NCBI RefSeq assembly: GCF_001279005.1
Contig: NZ_LGCN01000226.1
Coordinates: 1 to 10,361, forward strand
DNA from: Streptomyces caelestis
GTDB lineage: Bacteria; Actinomycetota; Actinomycetes; Streptomycetales; Streptomycetaceae
DNA length: 10,361 nt
Direction of reading: 5' to 3'
Part shown: piece after piece, positions 1-6,565 of the stretch
Layout of the letters: each line of letters opens with the position of its first letter
Numbering within the stretch: the first letter of the stretch is position 1
Translations under genes and position numbers: made by a program
The notes under the pieces: model-generated
Told to the model about the DNA's origin: nothing
The model's database searches: none
Seen by the model: the letters and a program-made list of their open reading frames with translations, nothing else

Positions 1-234
1 TACCTGAAGGTCAACGCCGACAGCTCGGTCCAGGCGTGGATCAACGGCGGACCCAACCCCAAGGAACCGGTCGGCAGCGACTGGCTGTGGTACCCGCAGG
101 AAACCGTCGCCAGCGGCGTCCTCGTCGACGGAGCGCGTATCCAGTTCGCCGACCTCAACGACGACGGCCGGGCCGAGTACCTCGACGTCAATCCTGAGAA
201 CGGCGCCACCCGGGCCTGGATCAACTACGGCTGA
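1..234 (+). CDS. C-terminal fragment of an FG-GAP/VCBS-repeat protein
   Basis: The reading frame is open from the first base and ends at TGA 232-234, giving the last 77 residues of a longer protein whose start lies outside the window. Two similar blocks are visible: Y-L-K-V-N followed by Q-A-W-I-N near the start, and Y-L-D-V-N followed by R-A-W-I-N at the very end. The second block is preceded by D51-L-N-D-D-G-R-A-E59, the Dx[ND]xDGxx[DE] calcium-binding loop typical of FG-GAP/VCBS beta-propeller repeats. In actinobacteria such repeats usually form the C-terminal part of secreted or cell-surface proteins, often behind an enzymatic domain; that domain, if any, cannot be seen here. The gene converges on the minus-strand operon and shows no functional link to it. 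Confidence 0.8.
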   Translation, partial: YLKVNADSSVQAWINGGPNPKEPVGSDWLWYPQETVASGVLVDGARIQFADLNDDGRAEYLDVNPENGATRAWINYG

Positions 235-290
235 GGACACCGCGGCCGTCGAAGCCGCTCTCCGCTTCCGTAGCCGAAGGCACTGATCCG

Positions 291-332
291 CCGGGGGCGG
301 GCGACGGGGTCCGCCCCGCTGCCCGCCCCCGG
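291..332. terminator. Probable bidirectional terminator between convergent genes
   Basis: Perfect 12-bp arms CCGGGGGCGGGC (291-302) and GCCCGCCCCCGG (321-332) enclose an inner 5-bp stem, CGGGG (305-309) with CCCCG (314-318), and a 4-nt TCCG loop. The structure lies between the plus-strand stop (234) and the minus-strand stop (371), where a terminator serving both directions is expected. There is no T-tract on either side, which is common for high-GC actinobacterial terminators, so the call rests on stem strength and position. Confidence 0.7.
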
Positions 333-370
333 AGGTTCACCGTCCCACTCCCACCGGACCGGCCGGAGGC

Positions 371-1594
371 TCAGCTGCCCCCGGCCGCCCCGGTCAGCAA
401 CTCGTCGGGCGACGCGGTCAGTTCGCGGCCGGTCAGGCCGCGCAGCACCGGGTAGGCGCGGGTGTCGCCGGCCAGGACGCCGCCGAGCAGCGTGCGGCCG
501 TCCGCGGCCAGGACCACCTTCGCGTAGGTGCCGGCCCGCCGGTCCTCCCGTACGTACTCGATCGCCCCCGGCGCGCGCGCGTGCGCGTCGCCGAAGCCGG
601 CCACCTCGACGCCGAGGAGCTTGAGCTTGGCGGAGCCGTCCGCCCCGGCGAACGGCTCGCCCGCCCCGTCCACCAGCTGCCGGGCCACCGTCTCGGCCAT
701 CCGGAAGCCGGGGACCACCAGCCCGTGGCAGCGGCCCTCCACGGCCGCGCACTCGCCGATCGCCCAGATGTGCTCGTCCGCGGTCCGGCACCAGCCGTCC
801 ACCAGGAAGCCCCCGCGCCCACCGCGCTCGAGCCCCAGCGGGGCGGCGAGTTCGTCGCGCGGCCGCACCCCGGCGGCGAAGACGACGAGCGCGGCGTCCA
901 GCACCGTGCCGTCGGCCAGTTCGACCCGGTCGGCCCGGCCGTCCGGGCCCGCGCCGACCGCGTGCAGCGCGCTGGAGCAGTGCACGCCCACCCCGAGCCG
1001 TTCGATCGCCCCGGCCAGCACCCGGCCGCCGCCCTCGTCGATCTGCTGGGCCATCAGCCACGGCGCCATCTCCACCACGCGGGGCCGCATGCCCAGCAGC
1101 CTCAGGCCGTTCGCGGCCTCCAGGCCGAGCAGCCCGCCGCCGACCACCACCGCCTCCCGGCCCGCTACGGCGGCCGCGCGGATCGCCGCGACGTCCTCCA
1201 CCGTCCGGTACACGAAGCACCCCGGCAGGTCGCGTCCGGGCACGGGGGGCACGAACGGCCGCGAACCGGTGGCCAGCACCAGCGCGTCGTAGCCGGTCTC
1301 GGTGCCGTCGTCGCAGGTCACCGTTCTGGCCCGGCGGTCGACGCCGGTCACCGTCGTGCCCGGGCGCAGCCGCAGGCGGCCGTCGCCGAGGACGTCGGGC
1401 CCGGCGAGGGCGAGGTCGTCGGGCGTGGCGCCGTCGAGCAGGGAGGACAGCGCCACCCGGTCGTAGGCGGCGCGCGGTTCCTCGCCGAGCACGACGACGC
1501 GCCACCGGCCGTGCCGGTCGTGCGTGAGCATCTCCTCGACGAGTCGGTGGCCCACCATGCCGTGGCCGGCCACGACCAGGGTGCGCGTTGTCAC
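371..1594 (-). CDS. NirB-like FAD/NAD(P)-dependent oxidoreductase lacking Fe-S and siroheme domains
   Basis: This 407-aa protein matches the N-terminal flavin part of NirB/NasB. It has the FAD Rossmann motif V-V-A-G-H-G-M-V-G (7-15), the AYDRVALS segment (43-50), A-L-V-L-A-T-G (104-110), the NAD(P)H Rossmann motif G-G-G-L-L-G-L-E-A (152-160), the V-V-E-M-A-P-W-L-M block (173-181), the FAD-contacting A-I-G-E-C (278-282), and a rubredoxin-reductase-like C-terminal domain with KLKLLGVEVAGFGD (323-336). Full NirB is about 800-870 aa and continues into BFD [2Fe-2S], siroheme and [4Fe-4S] domains; this protein stops exactly where they would begin, with no CxC...CxxC. The GTG start (1594-1592) shares a GTGA with the upstream stop and has AAGGAG 7 nt before it, so coupled translation is likely. 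As the last operon gene it probably passes NAD(P)H electrons toward the nitrate reductase, alone or with its paralogue at 1591-3018. A role as a free-standing NAD(P)H oxidoreductase is the alternative. Confidence 0.85.
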   Translation of the reverse strand: MTTRTLVVAGHGMVGHRLVEEMLTHDRHGRWRVVVLGEEPRAAYDRVALSSLLDGATPDDLALAGPDVLGDGRLRLRPGTTVTGVDRRARTVTCDDGTETGYDALVLATGSRPFVPPVPGRDLPGCFVYRTVEDVAAIRAAAVAGREAVVVGGGLLGLEAANGLRLLGMRPRVVEMAPWLMAQQIDEGGGRVLAGAIERLGVGVHCSSALHAVGAGPDGRADRVELADGTVLDAALVVFAAGVRPRDELAAPLGLERGGRGGFLVDGWCRTADEHIWAIGECAAVEGRCHGLVVPGFRMAETVARQLVDGAGEPFAGADGSAKLKLLGVEVAGFGDAHARAPGAIEYVREDRRAGTYAKVVLAADGRTLLGGVLAGDTRAYPVLRGLTGRELTASPDELLTGAAGGS

Positions 1595-3018
1595 GGCGTC
1601 GCTCCTTCCGCGGGGGTGTCGTCGCCGTCGTCGGCGAGGGTGGTGCACAGCCGCCGTACGACCGAGGCGCAGCCGCCGCACCCCGTCGTCGCCCGGGTCG
1701 CCCGGGCCAGCGCCGCCTCGTCGTGCGCGCCGCGGTGCCAGGCGTCCTTCAGGGCCTTCCCGGTGACGTTGTTGCAGTGGCACACCACGGCCTCGTCCGG
1801 CAGCGTCCCGTCGCCCGCGTACGCGCCGTCGGCGCCGGTCAGCAGCGCGAGCAGGTCGGCGGGGACCGGCTCGTCGCGGGCGTAGAGCCGGCTCACGGCG
1901 GCGACGGCGGACGGCGAGCCGATGACGGCCCCTTCGTGGAGGCGCCCGTCGCGCAGCACGAGGCGGGCGTGGCGGCCCCCCGCCCGGTCCAGCAGCGAGA
2001 CCGTCCCGTCGATGTCGTCCGTCCCGTCGGTGTTGTCCGGCCGGGCGGGGCCGGCCGGCGGGAGGACGACCATGTCCTTGCCCGGGGTGCGCGGCCGCAG
2101 CACGCGCCGCCCGGGCGCGTACGGCCGCTGCCGCCCGGTGAGGGTCAGGGCGAGCGCCTCCGCCTGCTCCCACGCCTGGAGCACGGTCGTGCCGACCGCG
2201 CCCGCGTGCTCGGCACAGTCGCCGATCGCGTGGACGCGCGGATCGCCGGTGCGCAGCAGGGCGTCGACGACGACCCCTTCGCGCACGTCGAGGCCGCTCG
2301 CGCGGGCCAGCGCGGTCTCCGCCACCGTGCCCGTGCACAGCAGCACGGTGCCCGCCGCCAGGACCTGGCCGTCGTCGAGGACGACCTTGCCCGGCGTGTA
2401 CTCGGCGGCCCGGCGGCCCAGGTGCAGCGTGACGCCCCGGCCGGCGAGCCACGCGGCGGGCACCGCGGCGCCCGCCGCGTCCAGGTGGCGCTCCATCAGG
2501 TGCCCGGCGGGGTGGACGAGCGCCACCTCCTGACCGGTGCCGCTCAGCGCCCAGGCCGTCTCGACGCCGCGGATCCCGCCGCCGAGGACCACGACGGGCC
2601 CCTCGGACAGGGGACGGCAGTCGGCCGCGGTGCGCACCGCGCGCACCCCTTCGGCGAGCCGGCCGGGTCCGGTCTCCAGACCCGGCACCGGCGGCACCCT
2701 CGGCCGGGCCCCGGTGGCCAGCACCAGGACGTCGTAGGGCAGTGCGCGGCCGTCGCCCGTGCGCACCGTGCGGCGGGCCCGGTCGACGGCGGTGACCCGC
2801 ACGCCGGTCAGCTGCCGCACCTCGGCGGGCAGCGCGGGCAGCGCCAGCCGGCCGGCGTCGAGCGTGCCGTCCAGGACCGAACCGAGCAGGGCCCGGTGGT
2901 AGGCGGGCCGCGGCTCGGCGCCGACCACGGTCACCCCGCCCGGGTGTCCGTACCCCACCAGCCGGGCGGCCAGCCGGTGCGCGGCCGGGCCGCCGCCGAC
3001 GATGACGACCCCGGTCAC
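1591..3018 (-). CDS. FAD-dependent oxidoreductase with C-terminal BFD-like [2Fe-2S] domain, likely electron-transfer subunit of the nitrate reductase (NasB-like)
   Basis: This is a 475-aa flavoprotein. The FAD motif is V-I-V-G-G-G-P-A-A (5-13), A-L-V-L-type strand and A-T-G lie near 97-103, the NAD(P)H motif is V-L-G-G-G-I-R-G-V-E (144-153), and the second FAD motif is A-I-G-D-C-A (264-269). A rubredoxin-reductase-like segment follows (about 340-395), then a BFD-like [2Fe-2S] domain with C413-x-C415 and C447-x-x-C450. The same order occurs in the electron-transfer subunit NasB of Bacillus subtilis, which feeds the NasC catalytic subunit, and in the N-terminal half of NirB. It is therefore the best candidate for delivering NAD(P)H electrons to NasA, encoded just upstream with a GTGA stop/start overlap. 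The GTG start (3018-3016) is supported by GGTGA 6 nt upstream. An aspartate-rich linker (about 326-340) interrupts the usual alignment. The protein is clearly paralogous to its downstream neighbour. Confidence 0.87.
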   Translation of the reverse strand: MTGVVIVGGGPAAHRLAARLVGYGHPGGVTVVGAEPRPAYHRALLGSVLDGTLDAGRLALPALPAEVRQLTGVRVTAVDRARRTVRTGDGRALPYDVLVLATGARPRVPPVPGLETGPGRLAEGVRAVRTAADCRPLSEGPVVVLGGGIRGVETAWALSGTGQEVALVHPAGHLMERHLDAAGAAVPAAWLAGRGVTLHLGRRAAEYTPGKVVLDDGQVLAAGTVLLCTGTVAETALARASGLDVREGVVVDALLRTGDPRVHAIGDCAEHAGAVGTTVLQAWEQAEALALTLTGRQRPYAPGRRVLRPRTPGKDMVVLPPAGPARPDNTDGTDDIDGTVSLLDRAGGRHARLVLRDGRLHEGAVIGSPSAVAAVSRLYARDEPVPADLLALLTGADGAYAGDGTLPDEAVVCHCNNVTGKALKDAWHRGAHDEAALARATRATTGCGGCASVVRRLCTTLADDGDDTPAEGATP

Positions 3019-5120
3019 GGCCGCTCACCCGCCGGCGTGACGCGCACCGCGCTCACCTTGAACTCGGGCATGCGGCTGCGCGGGTCGAGCGCGTCGCCGG
3101 TGAACAGGTTGGCGCGGCCGGCGCCCGGGAAGTGGAACGGCACGAACACGGTGTCGGGGCGCACCGTACGGGTCAGCCGCACGCGCGCCAGGGTGGCGCC
3201 GTGCACCGAGCCGACCTCGGCCGTCTGCCCGTCGGCCAGGCCGAAGCGGCGGGCGGTGTCCGGGTGCATCTCGACGACCGTCTCCGGCGCGGCCTCGACC
3301 AGCTCGGGCACCCGGCGGGTCTGCGCGCCCGACTGGTACTGGGCCAGTACCCGGCCGGTCGTCCCGTACAGGGGGAAGGTCTCGTCGGGTTCCCGGGCGG
3401 ACGGCCGGTGGTCCACGGAGGCGAACCGGGCGCGCCCGTCCGGGTGCGCGAACCGGTCCAGGAACAGCCGCGGCGTTCCCGGATGGGCGGCGCCGTCACC
3501 GCCGGCCGGGCAGGGCCAGTACAGGGCCTCGCCCGCGTCCAGGCGCGCGTAGCTGACGCCCGAGTAGTCCGCGCGGGCGCCGGCCGAGGCCCGGCGCAGC
3601 TCGTCGAAGACCTCCCGGGGCCGGACGGGGAAGCGGCCGGCGTCCTGGCCGAGCCGGACGGCGAGCGCGTGCAGCACCTCCAGGTCGGTGCGCACGCCGG
3701 GCGGCGGGGTCAGATGGGCGCGGCGGCGCAGCACCCTGCCCTCCAGACTGGTCAGCGTGCCCTCCTCCTCGGCCCACTGCGCCACGGGCAGCACCACGTC
3801 GGCGAGCGCGGCCGTCTCGGACGGCACGAAGTCGGCCACCACCAGCAGGTCGAGGGCCTTCAGCCGCTCGGTGACGTGGGCGGCCCGGGGCGCCGAGACG
3901 ACCGGGTTAGACCCGAACACCATCAGCGCCCGCGGCCCCCCGTCCCCGCCGAGGGCGTCCAGCAGTTCGTAGGCGCTGCGGCCGGGGCCGGGCAGTGCCC
4001 GCGCGTCCACGCCCCACACGGCGGCCACGTGCGCGCGGTCGGCGGGGTCGGCGAGCGAGCGGTAGCCGGGCAGCTGGTCCGCCTTCTGGCCCATCTCGCG
4101 GCCGCCCTGCCCGTTGCCCTGTCCGGTCAGCGTGCCGAAGCCGCTGCCCTCCCGGCCGGGCAGCCCCAGGGCGAGGGCCAGGTTGACGAAGGCGGCGACC
4201 GTGTCGGAGCCCTTGCTGTGCTGTTCGGCGCCCCGGCCCGTCAGCACGTAGGCCCGGCGGGCGCCGCCCAGCAGCCGCACCGCCGTGCGCAGGTCGTCCG
4301 CCGGCACGCCGGTGACCTCCTCCACGCGCTCCGGCCACCAGGCGGCGCAGGTCTCCCAGGCCGCGTCGAAGCCGGTGGTGCGCGCGTCCACGTACTCCTT
4401 GTCGACCAGCCCCTCGGTGACCGCCAGGTGCAGCAGGCCGAGGGCCAGGGCGAGGTCGGTGCCGGGGGCGGGGCTCAGGTGCAGCGCGGCCCGTTCGGCG
4501 GTGCGGGTGCGGCGCGGGTCGACGACGACGAGGTCCGCGTCCTCCAGGTGGCGCAGCAGCGGCGGCATCGTCTCCGCCGGGTTGGCCCCGGCCAGCAGGA
4601 TCACGTCGGCCCCGTCCAGGTCGGTGACCGGGAACGGCAGCCCGCGGTCGAGCCCGAAGGCCGCCGTGGTCGCCGCGGCCGCCGACGACATGCAGAACCG
4701 GCCGTTGTAGTCGATCTGGCTGGTGCCCAGGGCCACGCGGGCGAACTTGCCGAGCGCGTACGCCTTCTCGTTGGTCAGCCCGCCGCCGCCGAACACCGCG
4801 ACCGCGTCGGCGCCGTGCCGTGCGCGGAGCTCCCGCAGCCGGCCGGCCACCAGGTCGAGCGCCTCGTCCCACCCGGCCGGCGCGAGCACGCCGTCGGCCC
4901 CGCGCACCAGGGGGGTCAGCAGCCGGTCGGGGACGGCCAGCACGGAGGGCGCCGTCCACCCCTTCTGGCACAGCCCGCCCCGGTTGACCGGGAAGTCGGC
5001 CGAGGGCCGCACCGCCACACCGCCCCGTTCGCCCGACAGCACGGTGGAGCACTGCAGCGCGCAGTACGGGCAGTGGGTGGTGCTCTCCCGCTGCCGTCCG
5101 GGCCTCCCCTCACCGGACAT
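3015..5120 (-). CDS. nasA: Assimilatory nitrate reductase catalytic subunit (molybdopterin, [4Fe-4S])
   Basis: This 701-aa member of the molybdopterin oxidoreductase (DMSO reductase) family reduces nitrate to nitrite in the cytoplasm. The N-terminal [4Fe-4S] domain has C17-P-Y-C20-A-L-Q-C24 and C51-Q-K-G. The probable Mo-ligating cysteine is C143 in D-Y-N-G-R-F-C-M-S-S. Residues of the type G-x-G-N-G-Q-G-G-R-E-M-G-Q-K-A-D-Q, typical of NasA/NarB, are present mid-protein. The C-terminal molybdopterin-dinucleotide-binding domain (about 583-695) ends in N-L-F-T-G-D-A-L-D-P-R-S-R-M-P-E-F-K, the usual nitrate-reductase terminus. There is no twin-arginine signal and no C-terminal [2Fe-2S] domain like that of Klebsiella NasA, so electrons must come from partners, presumably the two flavoproteins downstream. 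ATG 5120 lies inside the end of the transporter gene (11-bp overlap) without a clear Shine-Dalgarno, implying coupled translation; the only upstream in-frame ATG (5246) would give an unlike, Cys/Pro-rich extension. Formate dehydrogenase is less likely given the NarK neighbour. Confidence 0.9.
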   Translation of the reverse strand: MSGEGRPGRQRESTTHCPYCALQCSTVLSGERGGVAVRPSADFPVNRGGLCQKGWTAPSVLAVPDRLLTPLVRGADGVLAPAGWDEALDLVAGRLRELRARHGADAVAVFGGGGLTNEKAYALGKFARVALGTSQIDYNGRFCMSSAAAATTAAFGLDRGLPFPVTDLDGADVILLAGANPAETMPPLLRHLEDADLVVVDPRRTRTAERAALHLSPAPGTDLALALGLLHLAVTEGLVDKEYVDARTTGFDAAWETCAAWWPERVEEVTGVPADDLRTAVRLLGGARRAYVLTGRGAEQHSKGSDTVAAFVNLALALGLPGREGSGFGTLTGQGNGQGGREMGQKADQLPGYRSLADPADRAHVAAVWGVDARALPGPGRSAYELLDALGGDGGPRALMVFGSNPVVSAPRAAHVTERLKALDLLVVADFVPSETAALADVVLPVAQWAEEEGTLTSLEGRVLRRRAHLTPPPGVRTDLEVLHALAVRLGQDAGRFPVRPREVFDELRRASAGARADYSGVSYARLDAGEALYWPCPAGGDGAAHPGTPRLFLDRFAHPDGRARFASVDHRPSAREPDETFPLYGTTGRVLAQYQSGAQTRRVPELVEAAPETVVEMHPDTARRFGLADGQTAEVGSVHGATLARVRLTRTVRPDTVFVPFHFPGAGRANLFTGDALDPRSRMPEFKVSAVRVTPAGERP

Positions 5121-6489
5121 GGGAGGCCCGGCTCTGCTGTGCGGCGGGCAGGGGGTCGCTCGGACGCTCGCCGCGCAGGTACACGGCCCGCAGCACCACG
5201 GCGCACAGCCCGTAGAAGGCGAGGAAGGACCAGAACGCGGGCGCACCGCCGCCCGCGCCGCCGTACGCCGAACGGAAGGCGAGGTTGATGGCGACCCCGC
5301 CGAGCGCGCCCGCCGCGCCGGCGATGCCGATGACGGCCCCGGACAGGCGGCGGGAGGCCGCGAAGGCCGCCGTCGCGTCGCGGCCGGAGGTGATGGCGTC
5401 CTCCGCCTGCCGGGCGAAGACCGCCGGGATCATCTTGTACGTCGAGCCGTTGCCGACGCCGCTGACCACGAACAGCCAGGTGAACCCGGCCACGAACAGC
5501 GCGAACGAACCGTTCTCGCCGGCCCACAGCAGGACGCCGGCGCCGACCGCCATCCCGGCGAACGCCCACATCGTCACGCGCGCCCCGCCGAACCGGTCGG
5601 CGATCCTGCCGCCGAGAGGACGGGCCACCGAGCCGAGCAGCGGCCCGAGGAAGGTGAACGAGGCGGCCTGGAGCGGCGTGGACCCGAACTGGCTCTGCAG
5701 CACCAGCCCGAAGGCGAACCCGAAGCCGATGAAGGAGCCGAACGTGCCGATGTACAGCAGTGAGATCCACCAGGTGTGGGGGTTCGCCGCGGCCTCGCGC
5801 TGGGCGCCCGGCTCGGCGCGCACCATGGCCACGTTGTCCATGCGCAGCGCGGCCAGCAGCGCGGTCAGCGCGATCAGCGGCAGGTAGAACGCGGCGACGT
5901 ACGCCGGATGGGTGTCCCCGGCGACGGAGATCACCAGCAGGCCGAGCAGCTGCACCGCGGCGACGCCCAGGTTGCCGCCGCCCGCGTTCAGACCGAGCGC
6001 CCAGCCCTGCTTGCGCTGCGGGTAGAAGGCGGTGATGTTGGTCATCGAGGAGGCGAAGTTGCCGCCGCCCGCCCCGGCCGCCGCGCCGATCAGCAGGAAC
6101 ACCCACAGCGGGGTGCCGGGCCGCTGCACGAAGTACACCGTCGCCGCCGCCGGCACCAGGAGCACCAGTGAGGAGAACAGGGTCCAGTTGCGTCCGCCGA
6201 AGCGGGTCACGGCACTGCTGTAGGGAAGTCTCAGCAGGGCGCCGACCAGCGTGGGCACCACCACCATCAGGAACTTCTCGTCGGGCGCGAAGTCCAGTCC
6301 GATCTTCGGCGACATGAACAGCACCAGGACCGACCACATGCTCCACACGGAGAACCCGACGTGCTCCGCGAGCACCGACAGCACCAGGTTGCGCCGGGCG
6401 ACGTGCTTCCCTCCCCGCTCCCACGCCTCCTCGTCCTCGGGGTCCCAGTTCTCGATCCACCGCCCTCGGGCGGCTCGTGCACTGGCCAT
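5110..6489 (-). CDS. narK: NarK-type nitrate/nitrite transporter (MFS)
   Basis: This 459-aa, highly hydrophobic protein has about 12 predicted membrane segments. The nitrate-signature motifs are clear: G-A-G-G-G-N-F-A-S-S-M (139-149) and G-L-N-A-G-G-G-N-L-G (166-175). The substrate-binding arginines of the NarK family appear as R87 in R-L-P-Y and R290 in A-R-P-L-G-G. The hydrophilic N-terminus (W-I-E-N-W-D-P-E-D-E-E-A-W) is typical of actinobacterial NarK proteins. It should import nitrate, or exchange nitrate and nitrite, across the plasma membrane for NasA, which follows with an 11-bp overlap. The start was set at ATG 6489, preceded by GAGGAG with a short 3-nt spacing; the longer frame from 6582 would run into the upstream lyase gene and add a Pro-rich, unlike stretch. 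Because nitrite may also be made by the upstream gene pair, nitrite export is a possible extra role. Confidence 0.9.
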   Translation of the reverse strand: MASARAARGRWIENWDPEDEEAWERGGKHVARRNLVLSVLAEHVGFSVWSMWSVLVLFMSPKIGLDFAPDEKFLMVVVPTLVGALLRLPYSSAVTRFGGRNWTLFSSLVLLVPAAATVYFVQRPGTPLWVFLLIGAAAGAGGGNFASSMTNITAFYPQRKQGWALGLNAGGGNLGVAAVQLLGLLVISVAGDTHPAYVAAFYLPLIALTALLAALRMDNVAMVRAEPGAQREAAANPHTWWISLLYIGTFGSFIGFGFAFGLVLQSQFGSTPLQAASFTFLGPLLGSVARPLGGRIADRFGGARVTMWAFAGMAVGAGVLLWAGENGSFALFVAGFTWLFVVSGVGNGSTYKMIPAVFARQAEDAITSGRDATAAFAASRRLSGAVIGIAGAAGALGGVAINLAFRSAYGGAGGGAPAFWSFLAFYGLCAVVLRAVYLRGERPSDPLPAAQQSRASHVR

Positions 6490-6515
6490 CTTCTCCTCGG
6501 CTTTCTCCGGGTCGT

Positions 6516-6550
6516 GCCGCCGCGGCCCGGTGGCTCCGGGCCGCGGCGGC
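6516..6550 (-). terminator. Intercistronic stem-loop between lyase and transporter genes (terminator or attenuator)
   Basis: The arms GCCGCCGCGGCCCGG (6516-6530) and CCGGGCCGCGGCGGC (6536-6550) are perfectly complementary over 15 bp with a 5-nt loop (6531-6535). The hairpin sits in the 77-bp gap after the lyase stop (6566) and 26 bp before the transporter ATG (6489). No T-tract follows in the minus-strand direction. It could end or weaken transcription from the first two genes, protect a processed 3' end, or act as an attenuator for the nitrate genes. I see no promoter-like TANNNT element in the gap. Confidence 0.6.
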
Positions 6551-6565
6551 GGGTGGGGTGGGGGG

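Noticed and set aside
371..1594. Annotating this gene as nitrite reductase large subunit NirB
   Set aside because: It matches only the flavin part of NirB and ends at residue 407. The [2Fe-2S], siroheme and [4Fe-4S] domains are absent and do not continue in another frame, since the next bases are the terminator region.
581..5288. Long plus-strand open frames opposite the nitrate reductase and flavoprotein genes
   Set aside because: They are antisense shadows caused by high GC content. The minus-strand frames carry all the recognisable motifs and the coupled starts.
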